A stretch of 10,000 nucleotides of DNA from NCBI RefSeq assembly GCF_042767895.1, contig NC_091579.1, positions 894,429 to 904,428 on the forward strand, read 5' to 3'. Made by a program: the position numbers and the translations under genes. Below the pieces are notes generated by a model, which did no database searches, had not been told where the DNA came from, and saw nothing but the letters and a program-made list of their open reading frames with translations. Positions 1 through 6,960 of the stretch are shown here, piece after piece; within the stretch, counting starts at the first letter, position 1, and each line of letters opens with the position of its first letter. The stretch comes from Penaeus vannamei (lineage: Eukaryota; Arthropoda; Malacostraca; Decapoda; Penaeidae).

Positions 1-38
1 CGTTTTACCCTTCCATTCACCCGTTATGAACACTCGAG

Positions 39-300
39 AGAAAGAAAAAAGAAAACATAAGAAAAAAAAGAAGGAAAAAAACACGAAAAAGAATAAAAAC
101 AAGAAAAAACGAAGAAAAGTAGGAAAAAAGTTAAGAAAAAATAAAAACAAAAAAGAAAGAAAAAAAATAAAGCAAGAAAAATAAAGAAAACGTTAAGAAA
201 AAAGAATAAGAACAAGAAAAAAAGAAAAATATATAAAAACAAAAAAGGACAAAAAAAGAACAAAAACAAGAAAAAAAGAAAGAAAAAGAGATTAAAAAGC
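39..300. repeat. A-rich purine low-complexity block
   Basis: Nearly uninterrupted purine on the + strand. Runs of four to seven A are punctuated by single G and occasional C or T, in loose AAGAAAAA and AACAAGAAAAAA units with no fixed period. Open frames across it translate only to Phe/Leu or Lys-rich low complexity and are not genes. The first 38 bases are ordinary sequence with nothing recognisable. Confidence 0.9.
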
Positions 301-470
301 GAACCCCCAGAAACACAGATGTGCGGCAGCCGCGTGTTTTCCGAGTCGCTGTTATTGGCCCGTGTGATTAAAAGCTGATTGAACCGATTAGCGCGCTGAT
401 TCGGTGCTGAGGACCGCTGCTGATAAGGCTTGTCTCACTCAGATGATTAGGACTGGGAGCGCATTAGGAG
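301..470. other. Unique-sequence island, no recognised gene
   Basis: About 170 bases of balanced composition between an A-rich and a G-rich purine block. The heptamer GCTGATT occurs at 374-380 and again 21 bases later at 395-401, around a near-palindrome (383-405, listed separately). TTAGG occurs singly at 447 and 464, and again at 507 just outside. No open frame, splice pattern or RNA fold I recognise. Confidence 0.6.
383..405. other. 23 bp near-palindrome centred on AGCGCGCT
   Basis: The arms ACCGA (383-387) and TCGGT (401-405) are exact inverse complements. They flank the perfect palindrome AGCGCGCT (390-397), with a one-base length difference in the short spacers. Such dyads can be sites for dimeric DNA-binding proteins or can extrude a small cruciform. 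No specific factor can be named from the sequence. Confidence 0.5.
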
Positions 471-776
471 AGAGAGGGGGAGGGGGGTGGGAGCGGGTGG
501 ACTTGATTAGGGTTAAAATTTTAATGTTGTTTTTCGTGGGTTTTGTCAGGTGAGGAAGGTGAGGGAGCGGGAGGGGGAGGGGGGGTGGGATTGGAAGAGA
601 GGGAAGGGGGAGGGGGAGGGAAGGGGAGTGGAAGAGGGAGGGAGGGGAGGGAGGGAGGGAGGGAGGGAGGGAGAGGGAAAGGGGTGGGAGTGGAAGAGGG
701 AGGAGAAGGAGAGGGAGAGGAAGAATTAGAAGGAGAATTAAGAGAGGTAGAAAGAGGAGAAGGAGAGGGAGAATAA
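471..776. repeat. G-rich GGGAGG purine block with (GGGA)7
   Basis: The + strand is almost all G and A with G dominant. It includes seven consecutive GGGA units (645-672) and many GGGGGAGGGG runs, so it satisfies the four-G-run pattern for G-quadruplexes many times over. A short mixed stretch (about 500-550) interrupts it. Open frames on either strand give Gly/Glu or Pro/Ser low complexity and are spurious. Confidence 0.9.
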
Positions 777-905
777 CAAAAGAAAAGAGAAAGGAACCAA
801 GGAGGAACGATGAAGAGAAGAAAGAGAGAGAGAGAAGAAGAAAGAAAAGGAGAGAAAGCTAGATTAAGGACGAGAGAAAAAAAGAAAGGAAGAGAGAAAG
901 AATTT
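777..905. repeat. A/G-rich block, GAGA and GAAA type
   Basis: Continues the purine strand bias of the previous block but with A dominant: AAGAGAAG, GAGAGAGA and AAAGAAAGG units without strict period. It ends near 905, where about 55 bases of mixed sequence separate it from the C-rich block that begins near 970. The purine/pyrimidine strand bias therefore reverses at about 910-960. Confidence 0.85.
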
Positions 906-969
906 TCCAAGATTAACGACTCGAAAATAAGAAAATACCAAGACTGTCCCCACGCCATAATAAAGACGC

Positions 970-1090
970 CATCCCCCCCTGTCCCCCCATCCCCCCAACC
1001 TCCACCCCTTCCACCCATCCCTCCCTCCCCCCAACCTCCACCCCTTCCACCCATCATCCCACCTCCCCCTACCTACCCCCACCCCCTGCA
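970..1090. repeat. C-rich block with a 36 bp tandem duplication
   Basis: C-runs of four to seven separated by A or T. A 29-base segment is repeated exactly at 991-1019 and 1027-1055, a period of 36 bases, with a third C-rich partial unit afterwards. Open frames give Pro-rich peptides on + and Gly/Trp-rich ones on -, as expected for this composition rather than a gene. Confidence 0.85.
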
Positions 1091-1195
1091 CACCCCATTC
1101 CCATTCGTTTTAAACATCATCTCCTTCCGAAAATCAATGATCCCAATTTTTCTGCAAATGTCGTCCTAACCGCATGATTACCGTTGCAGACGTAG
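1091..1195. other. Short unique island between C-rich blocks
   Basis: About 100 bases of mixed, slightly AT-rich sequence with no repeat. I see no open frame of note, no RNA motif and no clear regulatory element. Confidence 0.5.
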
Positions 1196-1575
1196 GTCCC
1201 CCCTCCCCCTCCCCCTCCCTCCTCTCCCTCCCCCACCGCCACTCCCCCTCCAACCCCATCCCTGTGCCCCTTCTCTCCTCCTGCCCTCCCCCCTCCCCTC
1301 CACTTCCCACTCCCTCTCCTCCCTCCCACACCTCCCCTCCTCACTCTCTTCCTCCCCACCTCCCCTTCCCCTCCTCCCTCACACCTCCCCTCTCCACTTC
1401 CCTCCTCCTCCCTTCCTCCTCCCTCTCTTCTCCTCCCCCTTCCCCTCCCCTCTTCTCCCCTCCCCAGCTCCCCCTCCCCCCAAGCTGCGCCTCGCTTATT
1501 AGTCTGGCATGCTTTCCCCATCCTCCTCCCCCTCCCCCTCCCCCCCCTATCCTCCCTCTCTTTCTCCCCACTCTC
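1196..1575. repeat. C/T-rich polypyrimidine block (CCCTCC type)
   Basis: Almost entirely C and T on +, with CCCTCCC, CCTCCTCC and CCCCTCCCC motifs of variable spacing. A short mixed interruption lies at about 1488-1512. The minus strand is the G-rich partner and is quadruplex-capable. All frames are open because the composition rarely produces stops; the predicted Ser/Pro-rich peptide is not evidence of a gene. Confidence 0.9.
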
Positions 1576-2080
1576 TTTTTTCTTATCCACTTTTTTTCGT
1601 AATATCCTTTAAATTTTTTTTTCTTTTACTTTTTTTTTTTTTACTTTTTATTATTCTTTTTTTTTGTGTGTGGGGTTTATTACCATGCTTGATGTTTGTT
1701 AACCACACAGTTGTTTTTTATATTCTACTTTTTTTACCTCGAAAAACTCTCTCCTTATTTTTCTCCTCTGTTTCTTTGCCTCCCTTTCTCCTCCTCTTCA
1801 CCTCCAGTGCCTCATCTACCTTCTCCTTCTCCGTTTCTTATTATTCTTTTTTCTGCTTCTTTTTCTTCTATTCTTCTTATTCTTATTATTTTTTTCTTCG
1901 TGTTATTCTTTTTCTTCTTCTTCTTCTACTTCTCTTATGTCTTCTTCTTCACCTTCTCTTTCTTCTCTTCTTCCTCCTACACCCACTTATTCCACTCCTT
2001 TGCTATTTTTTTTATACCTTTCTCCTCCTCTTATTCCATTCCTCCCCCTTATTCCTTCTACTACCACGTACCTCCCTCCA
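1576..2080. repeat. T-rich / TTC-TTA imperfect pyrimidine block
   Basis: T-dominated pyrimidine with a 13-base T run (1630-1642) and loose TTC, TTA and CTTCTT arrays, densest at about 1850-1975. A small mixed insert at about 1665-1710 contains TGTGTG and ordinary sequence. Hydrophobic Phe/Leu/Ser open frames here look like membrane segments but arise from poly-T codons. Confidence 0.88.
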
Positions 2081-2120
2081 TAGTGGGCGTGGTCACGTAA
2101 TGATGCGTTCACATGCCGTC
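2081..2120. promoter_or_regulatory. Short GC-rich island with GGGCGTGG
   Basis: About 40 bases of non-repetitive DNA between two pyrimidine blocks. It contains GGGCGTGG (2085-2092), a sequence of the CACCC/KLF class on the opposite strand, overlapped by GTCACGTAATGATGCG (2092-2107), which has a bZIP-like half-site look. No TATA or transcript evidence is visible, so calling this regulatory is speculative. Confidence 0.2.
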
Positions 2121-2580
2121 TTCCCCCTCCCCCTCTTCCCAATCCCCACTTCCGCACCTCCCCCACTTCTCCCCTTCTCCACTTCCCTCTTCCCTCTTCC
2201 CCCACTCTCACCTCCCCCTTCCCATCCCCACTCCCCCTGCCCCTTCTCCACTTCCCCACTCCCCCTCCCCCTTCTCCATCTTCCCCACTCCCTCTCCTCC
2301 CCCCTTCTCCACTTCCCCCACTCCCCCTCCCCCCTTTCCGCTTCCCCCTTCACACTCTCTTCTCTTTCCCTCCTCCCCTTCCCACTCCCCACTCCCTCCT
2401 CCCCCCATCCCACTTCCCCACTCCCCCTCCACCCTTTCCTCCTTTTCGCTTTCCCCTACTCTCCCCTTCCCACTTCCCTCTTCCCCATCCCCCATCCTCC
2501 ACTTTTCCCTTCTTCACGTCCCCCGCCCCCTTCTCCTCCTCTGCCGCCCCCACCTCTCGGAAAAGGCGTGGTCTCCCCCC
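2121..2580. repeat. Degenerate C/T minisatellite
   Basis: Polypyrimidine built from recurring CCCCTTCTCCACTTCCC and CCCCACTCCCCCT phrases (for example near 2172, 2239 and 2306), giving a loose repeat of several tens of bases rather than an exact period. The 3' end carries GCCGCCCCCACC and then AGGCGTGGTC (2564-2573). Apparent Pro/Ser/His-rich and Gly/Glu-rich frames are by-products of composition. Confidence 0.8.
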
Positions 2581-2660
2581 CCCCCTTATGCATGACGCCC
2601 GCATCGTCACAAATAAATATTCTCGAACACCGCCCACACAACGTCTTCGGGCGTGCTTTT
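2581..2660. other. Unique island with short inverted repeats
   Basis: Mixed sequence between two pyrimidine blocks. TGACG (2593-2597) and CGTCA (2605-2609) form an inverted pair with 7 bases between. ACGCCCG (2595-2601) is the inverse complement of CGGGCGT (2648-2654). The intervening part is AT-rich with AAATAAATATT. These could be CRE-like half-sites, but no downstream gene supports that. Confidence 0.35.
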
Positions 2661-2710
2661 GCTTTCTTTTGTTCTCTTCTTGCATTTTTTTTCTCTCTTC
2701 TTTCTTTTAT

Positions 2711-3320
2711 TTTTCTTTGATTTTTTTTTATCTTCCTTTATTTTCTCTCCTTGTATTGTTTTTTATATAATTTTCTGGATTTTTTTTTTATCTTCCTTCT
2801 TTATTTTCTCTCCTTGCATTTTTATTTTTATATAATTTTCTGGATTTTTTTTTTTTTTATCTTCCTTCTTTATTTTCTCTCCTTGCATTTTTATTTTTAT
2901 ATAATTTTCTGGATTTTTTTTTTTTTATCTTCCTTCTTTATTTTCTCTCTTTGCATTTTTATTTTTATATAATTTTCTGGATTTTTTTTTTTTTATCTTC
3001 CTTCTTTATTTTCTCTCCTTGCATTTTTATTTTTATATAATTTTCTGGATTTTTTTTTTTATCTTGCTTCTTTATTTTCTTTCCTTGCATTTTTATTTTT
3101 ATATAATTTTCTGGATTTTTTTATCGTCCTTCTTTATTTTCTCTCCTTGCATTTTTATTTTTATATAATTTTCTGGATTTTTTTTTTTATCTTCCTTCTT
3201 TATTTTCTTTCCTTGCATTTTTTTTTATATAATTTTCTGGATTTTTTTTTTATCTTCCTTCTTTATTTTCTCTCCTTGCATTTTTTTTTAAATATAATTT
3301 TCTGGATTTTTTTTTTCTAT
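2711..3320. repeat. T-rich minisatellite, ~65 bp unit, 9 full copies
   Basis: The 10-mer TTTTCTGGAT recurs at 2771, 2836, 2905, 2973, 3041, 3107, 3169, 3233 and 3298, giving periods of 65, 69, 68, 68, 66, 62, 64 and 65 bases. Each unit reads poly-T, ATCTTCCTTCTTTATTTTC, TCTCCTTGCATTT, TTATATAA, TTTTCTGG. Length differences come mainly from the poly-T and from a T-A-T5 segment after GCAT. The first unit (from 2720) lacks a TTC and has TTGTATTG, so it is an edge copy. The T5-A-T5 segment is lost in the last two copies. Short open frames repeat the same Phe/Leu/Tyr-rich phrase and are spurious. Confidence 0.95.
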
Positions 3321-3475
3321 TTTGCAGTTTATTGTCCTTTTCGCTTTTCTTTTCCTGAAGATTGATTTCCTTTTCTCTCTCATTTCCTTTCTTTTCTTCT
3401 CTCTCCCTCTTTCTTATCTTTTCCCTTCTTGCATTTCTCAATTCCTTCTTTTTTAGTCTTTCGCATTTTCCGTCT
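3321..3475. repeat. T/C-rich degenerate tract after the minisatellite
   Basis: TTTTC, TCTTT and CTCTCTC phrases without periodicity, continuing the pyrimidine bias of the array. CTTGCATTTCT (3429-3439) resembles a decayed fragment of the array unit (CTTGCATTTTT), which suggests the array once extended further. Confidence 0.7.
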
Positions 3476-3577
3476 CGTTCCAAGAGCTAGTTAATCTGCC
3501 CGAAAATAAGAAATTATGGAAGCGTCTGTACCTGCGGACGCCCACAAAAACAGCTGTGGCGGGGACAGGTGTGTGTG
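3476..3577. other. Unique island before the G-rich minisatellite
   Basis: About 100 bases of mixed sequence. It contains an E-box-like CAGCTG (3551-3556) and an 8-base GT run (3570-3577) that leads into the tetranucleotide-based array. No gene is visible. Confidence 0.45.
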
Positions 3578-3581
3578 TGGC

Positions 3582-3825
3582 GGGCGTGTGGGCGGCTGGG
3601 TGAATGGGCGTGTGGGTGGGTGGATGGGCGTGTGGGTGGACGGGCGTGTGGGTGGGTGGATGGGCGTGTGGGTGGACGGGCGTGTGGGTGGGTGGATGGG
3701 CGTGTGGGCGGCTGGGTGAATGGGCGGACGTGTGGGCGGCTGGGTGGATGGGCGGGCGTGTGGGTGGGTGGATGGGCGGGCGTGTGGGTGGGTGGATGGG
3801 CGTGTGGGCGGGCAGGGAGGTGGAC
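3582..3825. repeat. G-rich minisatellite of 16-28 bp units in 4-base modules
   Basis: Eleven head-to-tail units, each starting GGGC. Starts are 3582, 3606, 3626, 3642, 3662, 3678, 3698, 3722, 3750, 3774 and 3798, with lengths 24, 20, 16, 20, 16, 20, 24, 28, 24, 24 and 28. The basic unit is GGGCGTGTGGGTGGGTGGAT. Variants add or drop whole GGGC, GGGT, GGAC or GGCT blocks, so every length is a multiple of four. Units fit the G3-loop pattern for quadruplexes. Frames give His/Pro/Thr-rich or Gly/Trp/Val-rich repeats; because many unit lengths are not multiples of three, the frame shifts between copies, which argues against coding. Confidence 0.95.
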
Positions 3826-4060
3826 AAGCACGCGGGTGCGAATCGTTCTGGGTTTTTGCGAAATCATTCTGAATTTTGGCTCGTTTTAATGGTCGTTCGT
3901 CCTGTGGCCTGGTCTAGGTTTTCTTATTAGTTTTGATTATTTTTGTTTTATCCATATCTTTGTTATTTTCCTCGTGTTTGTATTATGTTTTACCTTTTGT
4001 TTTGGTATGATTTTTTCGTGTTTTTTTTTCTATTTCTTCTTTTGCAATGCAAGAGAAAAG
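3826..4060. other. AT-rich unique stretch with terminal near-palindrome
   Basis: About 235 bases of mostly T-rich but non-repetitive sequence. It ends in TTGCAATGCAA (4042-4052), the core of a 21-base near-palindrome (4037-4057) sitting where the + strand changes from pyrimidine to purine. No coding potential or RNA gene is recognised. Confidence 0.45.
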
Positions 4061-4084
4061 ATGCCCCCCCTTCCCCCAAACACA

Positions 4085-4273
4085 TACTCAGAGACAGAGA
4101 AACAGATAGACAGATAGAAAGAGAAAGAGGCAGAGAAAGAGAGAAGAAGAGGAAGAGAAGGAAGAAGAGGAAGAGAAGGAAGAAGAGGAAGAGAAGGAAG
4201 AAGAGGAAGAGAAGGAAGAAGAGGAAGAGAAGGAAGAAGAGGAAGAGAAGGAAGAAGAGAAAGAGAAAGAAGA

Positions 4274-4316
<43 letters not shown>

Positions 4317-4330
4317 GAGAGAGAGAGATA
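4085..4330. repeat. GA purine block containing an 18 bp minisatellite
   Basis: The unit GAAGAAGAGGAAGAGAAG is repeated six times without a mismatch from 4143 to 4250, followed by a diverged copy (4251-4268). It is preceded by ACAGATAGA-type repeats and followed by GAGAAA and (GA)n. Because 18 is a multiple of 3, all frames stay open (Lys/Arg or Glu/Lys peptides on +, Phe/Leu on -). I treat this as a microsatellite-derived array, not a basic protein domain, since no flanking coding sequence exists. Confidence 0.93.
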
Positions 4331-4364
4331 AACAAATAAAACAGAAAGAAAATTGAAAAAATAA

Positions 4365-4500
4365 AAAACATCCTTCCCAAATCCTGAAGAATCTCGGGAG
4401 CCCTTGCGCCCACGTGTGCCGTCGTGGGCGTGGGCGGGACTTCAAAAGGTGGGCGGAAAAGTGATTTGTGGGAACTTTCACTTCCTGCGCTGAATGCGAC
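4365..4500. promoter_or_regulatory. GC-box / E-box island, possible regulatory element
   Basis: Non-repetitive sequence with a cluster of recognisable binding-site consensuses. An E-box CACGTG lies at 4411-4416, the exact EGR-type consensus GCGTGGGCG at 4428-4436, and overlapping GGGCGGGAC and GGTGGGCGG GC boxes follow. An 8-base stem with an 8-base loop (4407-4414 pairs with 4423-4430) embraces the E-box. No TATA, no open frame and no downstream gene is visible, so this is a motif-level suggestion only. Confidence 0.3.
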
Positions 4501-4514
4501 GGGGGGGGGGGGGG
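4501..4514. repeat. Poly-G tract (14 G)
   Basis: Fourteen uninterrupted G, followed by about 45 bases of G-rich GGGGTGGGGGTG sequence. Homopolymer G of this length is rare in most genomes and its assembled length is uncertain. Confidence 0.9.
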
Positions 4515-4587
4515 ATATGGGACAGCGGGGTGGGGGTGTGGGGGTGGTGGGGTGGCAGAAATGGGCGTCGTTTTTTTATTTTTTTAC

Positions 4588-5027
<440 letters not shown>

Positions 5028-5409
5028 CGCCTGTAACATGAGTCGCCACCACAATTATCATCACTGTTCCTTTTAATGAAATCGTCAAAAACAAAATCTC
5101 ATCGTTAGGATTATTATTACTTAAGCTCCACGAACTTCGTCCTAAGATGATTTAATTAACGTAATTCCTGCTTATTGCTGAATCGAGATTAGGGGAAGGA
5201 GAAGAGGAATTTTAGGGGAAAAAATCTAGGGGATTTTTTTTTTACGGGGGAAAAGTGAAAAAAGCGAAGCAAAGAGAGAAACGTTTAGAAATAAAGGAAT
5301 ATTAGAAAGATGAGTGATTAGAGGAATAGAAAGAAGGAAGAAAAGAAAGGCGAGAGAACGATCGGGTGTTGGACACTTACAACTCGTGATAAAAGAAAGG
5401 GTTTGAAGT
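5028..5409. other. Unique AT-rich segment grading into A/G-rich
   Basis: 5028-5195 is ordinary mixed sequence and includes the palindrome TTAATTAA (5152-5159). 5196-5360 is A/G-rich without period; 5361-5400 is mixed again. No open frame longer than chance and no RNA gene recognised. Confidence 0.5.
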
Positions 5410-5427
5410 GGGGGGGGGGGGGGGGGG
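5410..5427. repeat. Poly-G tract (18 G)
   Basis: Eighteen uninterrupted G on the + strand, then ACCGGGAGGGGG. It is the second long poly-G in the window after 4501-4514. Confidence 0.9.
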
Positions 5428-5570
5428 ACCGGGAGGGGGAGAATGATGCGTGGGGAAAAAAGAAAGGATTAACTCTCGTCACAGTTCACCGAGTTATGAC
5501 CACGTTGACGCTAACCAGGTGGCCGGGCAGTTTGATTTTCTTAATGGGGTCCTTGAAGGTGGCGAAGGAG
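5428..5570. other. Unique segment, both strands partly open
   Basis: About 140 bases of mixed sequence between a poly-G tract and a G-rich minisatellite. A minus-strand frame over 5486-5560 reads a non-repetitive peptide (ATFKDPIKKIKLPGHLVSVN) that continues into repeat-encoded Pro/Ser. I do not recognise it, and the open part is too short to call a gene or exon. Confidence 0.35.
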
Positions 5571-5571
5571 G

Positions 5572-5768
5572 GGCGTGGGGAGAGGGAGGGAGGGAGGGGT
5601 CGTGGGGTGAGGCGTGGGGAGTGGGAGGGAGGGAGGGAGGGAGGGGTCGTGGGGTGAGGCGTGGGGAGAGGGAGGGAGGGAGGGGTCGGGGTGAGGCGTG
5701 GGGAGGGGGAGGGAGGGAGGGAGGGGTCGTGGGGAGAGGGAGGAAGGGAGGGAGGGGAGGGAGGGATT
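5572..5768. repeat. G-rich minisatellite, ~37-47 bp unit, ~4 copies
   Basis: GGCGTGGGG recurs at 5572, 5611, 5658 and 5695 (periods 39, 47 and 37). Each occurrence is followed by several GGGA units and GGGGTCGTGGGG. Length variation comes from the number of GGGA tetramers. The final copy decays into GGGA/GGAA repeats before a T run at 5767. Confidence 0.88.
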
Positions 5769-6180
5769 TTTTTCCTCCCCGTAACTGGAGCGGTGAAAGG
5801 TGGCACTGTGCGTATCGCGGCGGGATCCGCGGGCGGGCGGCGAGGAGGCTGGGCGCGATTTTTTCTCCGCTGCTCTTTTTTTTGGGAGGAAGGTCGTCTA
5901 TTCCAGAACCGGATTTAAATGGCGCCGCTCCTCTGTTGGCATTTTCCTGTTCGCGGGGAGGGGGAGAGGGGCGTGCGGGCGCGAGCGGCGGGCGCGAGGG
6001 TGTGATATCGCCGCGTGTGGCGAGGCTCCTCCGCCCCTCGAGCTAAACCAACAAACACGGCGTCCGACGCGCCCTGCCTCGGATCACGGGTCACTTACCC
6101 TCCAAACGCCCGCCCGCGCGCCCACCCACCCACCTAGCCACCCGCACGCCCGTAAGTGATGCGTGGAGGGGGGGGGGGAC
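5769..6180. promoter_or_regulatory. CpG-dense GC-rich island, candidate promoter/first exon
   Basis: Largely repeat-free and the most CpG-dense part of the window: counting by eye gives about 45-50 CpG in 5811-6180, near or above the number expected from base composition, with GC content around two thirds. It contains ATTTAAAT followed directly by GGCGCC (5913-5926), a YY1/Pho-like ATGGCG, and a short C/CA tetramer run (6117-6138). GTAAGTGA donor-like octamers face each other at 6091-6098 (minus strand) and 6152-6159 (plus strand). An unmethylated promoter or a first exon is possible. A 28-codon frame from an ATG in good context (5919-6005) is too short to support a gene. Confidence 0.35.
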
Positions 6181-6705
6181 TACGGGGTGGTGCAGGTTTC
6201 GCAAGAGCCAGCAGAGCCAGCCCTCGCGGGGCCCCTGTTGGCATTCCGAGTGCCTCGACCTCCCTCGGGGATCTTTGAGGGGCTCACATTCACCATTCAG
6301 GCGGGGGGAGGGGGAGGGGACGGAGGGGGTTCTGGCGGACGCCCTTTGGGTGCGGGATACTCGAGCAGGGCCTCCAGATGACCTGCCCTCTTGACCTGAC
6401 CTCGACCCCCCAGCCCCGAGCTCCAAGCGTTGCTCCTACGACGTCTGAGGAGGAATAAACGAGAACATACCGTCGCGCTCCCGAGGTTCTTCCCGAACAC
6501 CGCTGAGTGCGACCCATTCGCAAGCCACTCCGACAAACCGAGAGCGCCGAAAGAAAGGAGTCGATCTGCGGCGCTGGACTGGCGCGAGGGCGGCCGTAAC
6601 GCTACGCAGTGACAGGCCAGCGAGGATCTGCTATACCTGAGCATGTCGAGATGATGCTCGGCCAGGGTCATGCACTCCTCACGCTTGCGCACGCACATAC
6701 ATACT
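6181..6705 (-). other. GC-rich unique segment with 133-codon minus-strand open frame
   Basis: Mostly non-repetitive, apart from a G-rich run at 6301-6330. On the minus strand an ATG-initiated frame runs from 6698 to a stop at 6297. The peptide has no recognisable domain, signal peptide or membrane segment. Its middle has mixed composition (for example FGALGLSEWLANGSHS), while the C-terminus is Pro-rich from the G-rich run. A plus-strand frame is open over 6430-6612 as well, which is common in GC-rich noncoding DNA. It could be an exon, part of a noncoding transcript or chance; I favour noncoding. Confidence 0.25.
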
Positions 6706-6714
6706 CACATAGAA

Positions 6715-6789
6715 GAGGGAGTTGGGGAGAGAGGGAGGGAGGGAGAGGAAGAGAAGGAAGAGGAAGAGAGGAGGAGGAGAGGGAGAGGG

Positions 6790-6822
<33 letters not shown>

Positions 6823-6960
6823 TAAGGAGAGATAGAGAGAGAAAAAGAAAGAGAGAGAGAAGAGAAAGAAAGAAAGAGAAGGGTGTAGAAAACAAGATCG
6901 GAGAAAGAGATATGTCACAGAAAAGATATGCGAGGAAAAAAAGAGACACAAGAAGATACA
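6715..6960. repeat. GA/GGA purine block with (GA)13
   Basis: GGGA and GAGGAA repeats lead to a perfect (GA)13 at 6797-6822, then GATA, GAAA and AAGA units fading by about 6960. Both strands are open over it, giving Glu/Arg/Lys or Ser/Leu low complexity; neither is coding. Confidence 0.9.

Noticed and set aside
447..511. Three TTAGG pentamers, the arthropod telomere repeat
   Set aside because: They are single, spaced by 17 and 43 bases, and not in tandem; chance in a GATTA/GGA-rich stretch is enough.
1509..2720. 403-codon plus-strand open frame rich in Ser, Pro, Phe and Leu
   Set aside because: It lies entirely over polypyrimidine repeats, where stops are rare in all frames; it changes from Pro-rich to Phe-rich exactly where the DNA changes from C-rich to T-rich, and has no domain.
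2711..3320. Regularly spaced repeats as a possible CRISPR array
   Set aside because: The whole ~65 bp unit is repeated, with no unique spacers, and the context is eukaryotic repeat DNA.
2588..3365. Short Phe/Ile/Leu-rich frames resembling repeated membrane segments
   Set aside because: They reflect poly-T codons in the ~65 bp array and each frame is soon closed; unit lengths are not multiples of three.
922..3513. 13-mer CGAAAATAAGAAA shared by 922-934 and 3501-3513
   Set aside because: Low-complexity A-rich word with no similarity beyond it.
3826..3856. GGTGCGAATC resembling a tRNA T-loop
   Set aside because: The key TTC is TGC, and upstream sequence is minisatellite without D-arm or anticodon-arm pairing.
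3453..3889. His/Pro/Thr-rich (minus) and Gly/Trp/Val-rich (plus) open frames over the G-rich array
   Set aside because: They are translations of the 3582-3825 minisatellite; unit lengths of 16, 20 and 28 shift the reading frame between copies, so no peptide repeat is maintained.
3943..4481. Lys/Arg-rich (plus) and Phe/Leu-rich (minus) frames
   Set aside because: Driven by the 18 bp GA array; the flanks carry no coding signal.
5800..6159. 119-codon plus-strand open frame ending at GTAAGTGA
   Set aside because: It starts at GTG with no ATG in frame, has no recognisable domain, and opens in parallel with other frames of the CpG-rich island.
5933..6245. 11-mer CTGTTGGCATT at 5933-5943 and 6235-6245
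   Set aside because: Flanks do not match, and one such word repeated in about 1 kb of unique DNA is not far from chance.
6091..6426. 111-codon minus-strand frame ending at a donor-like site
   Set aside because: It begins with TTG rather than ATG and has no family resemblance; I keep only the donor-like site as a finding.
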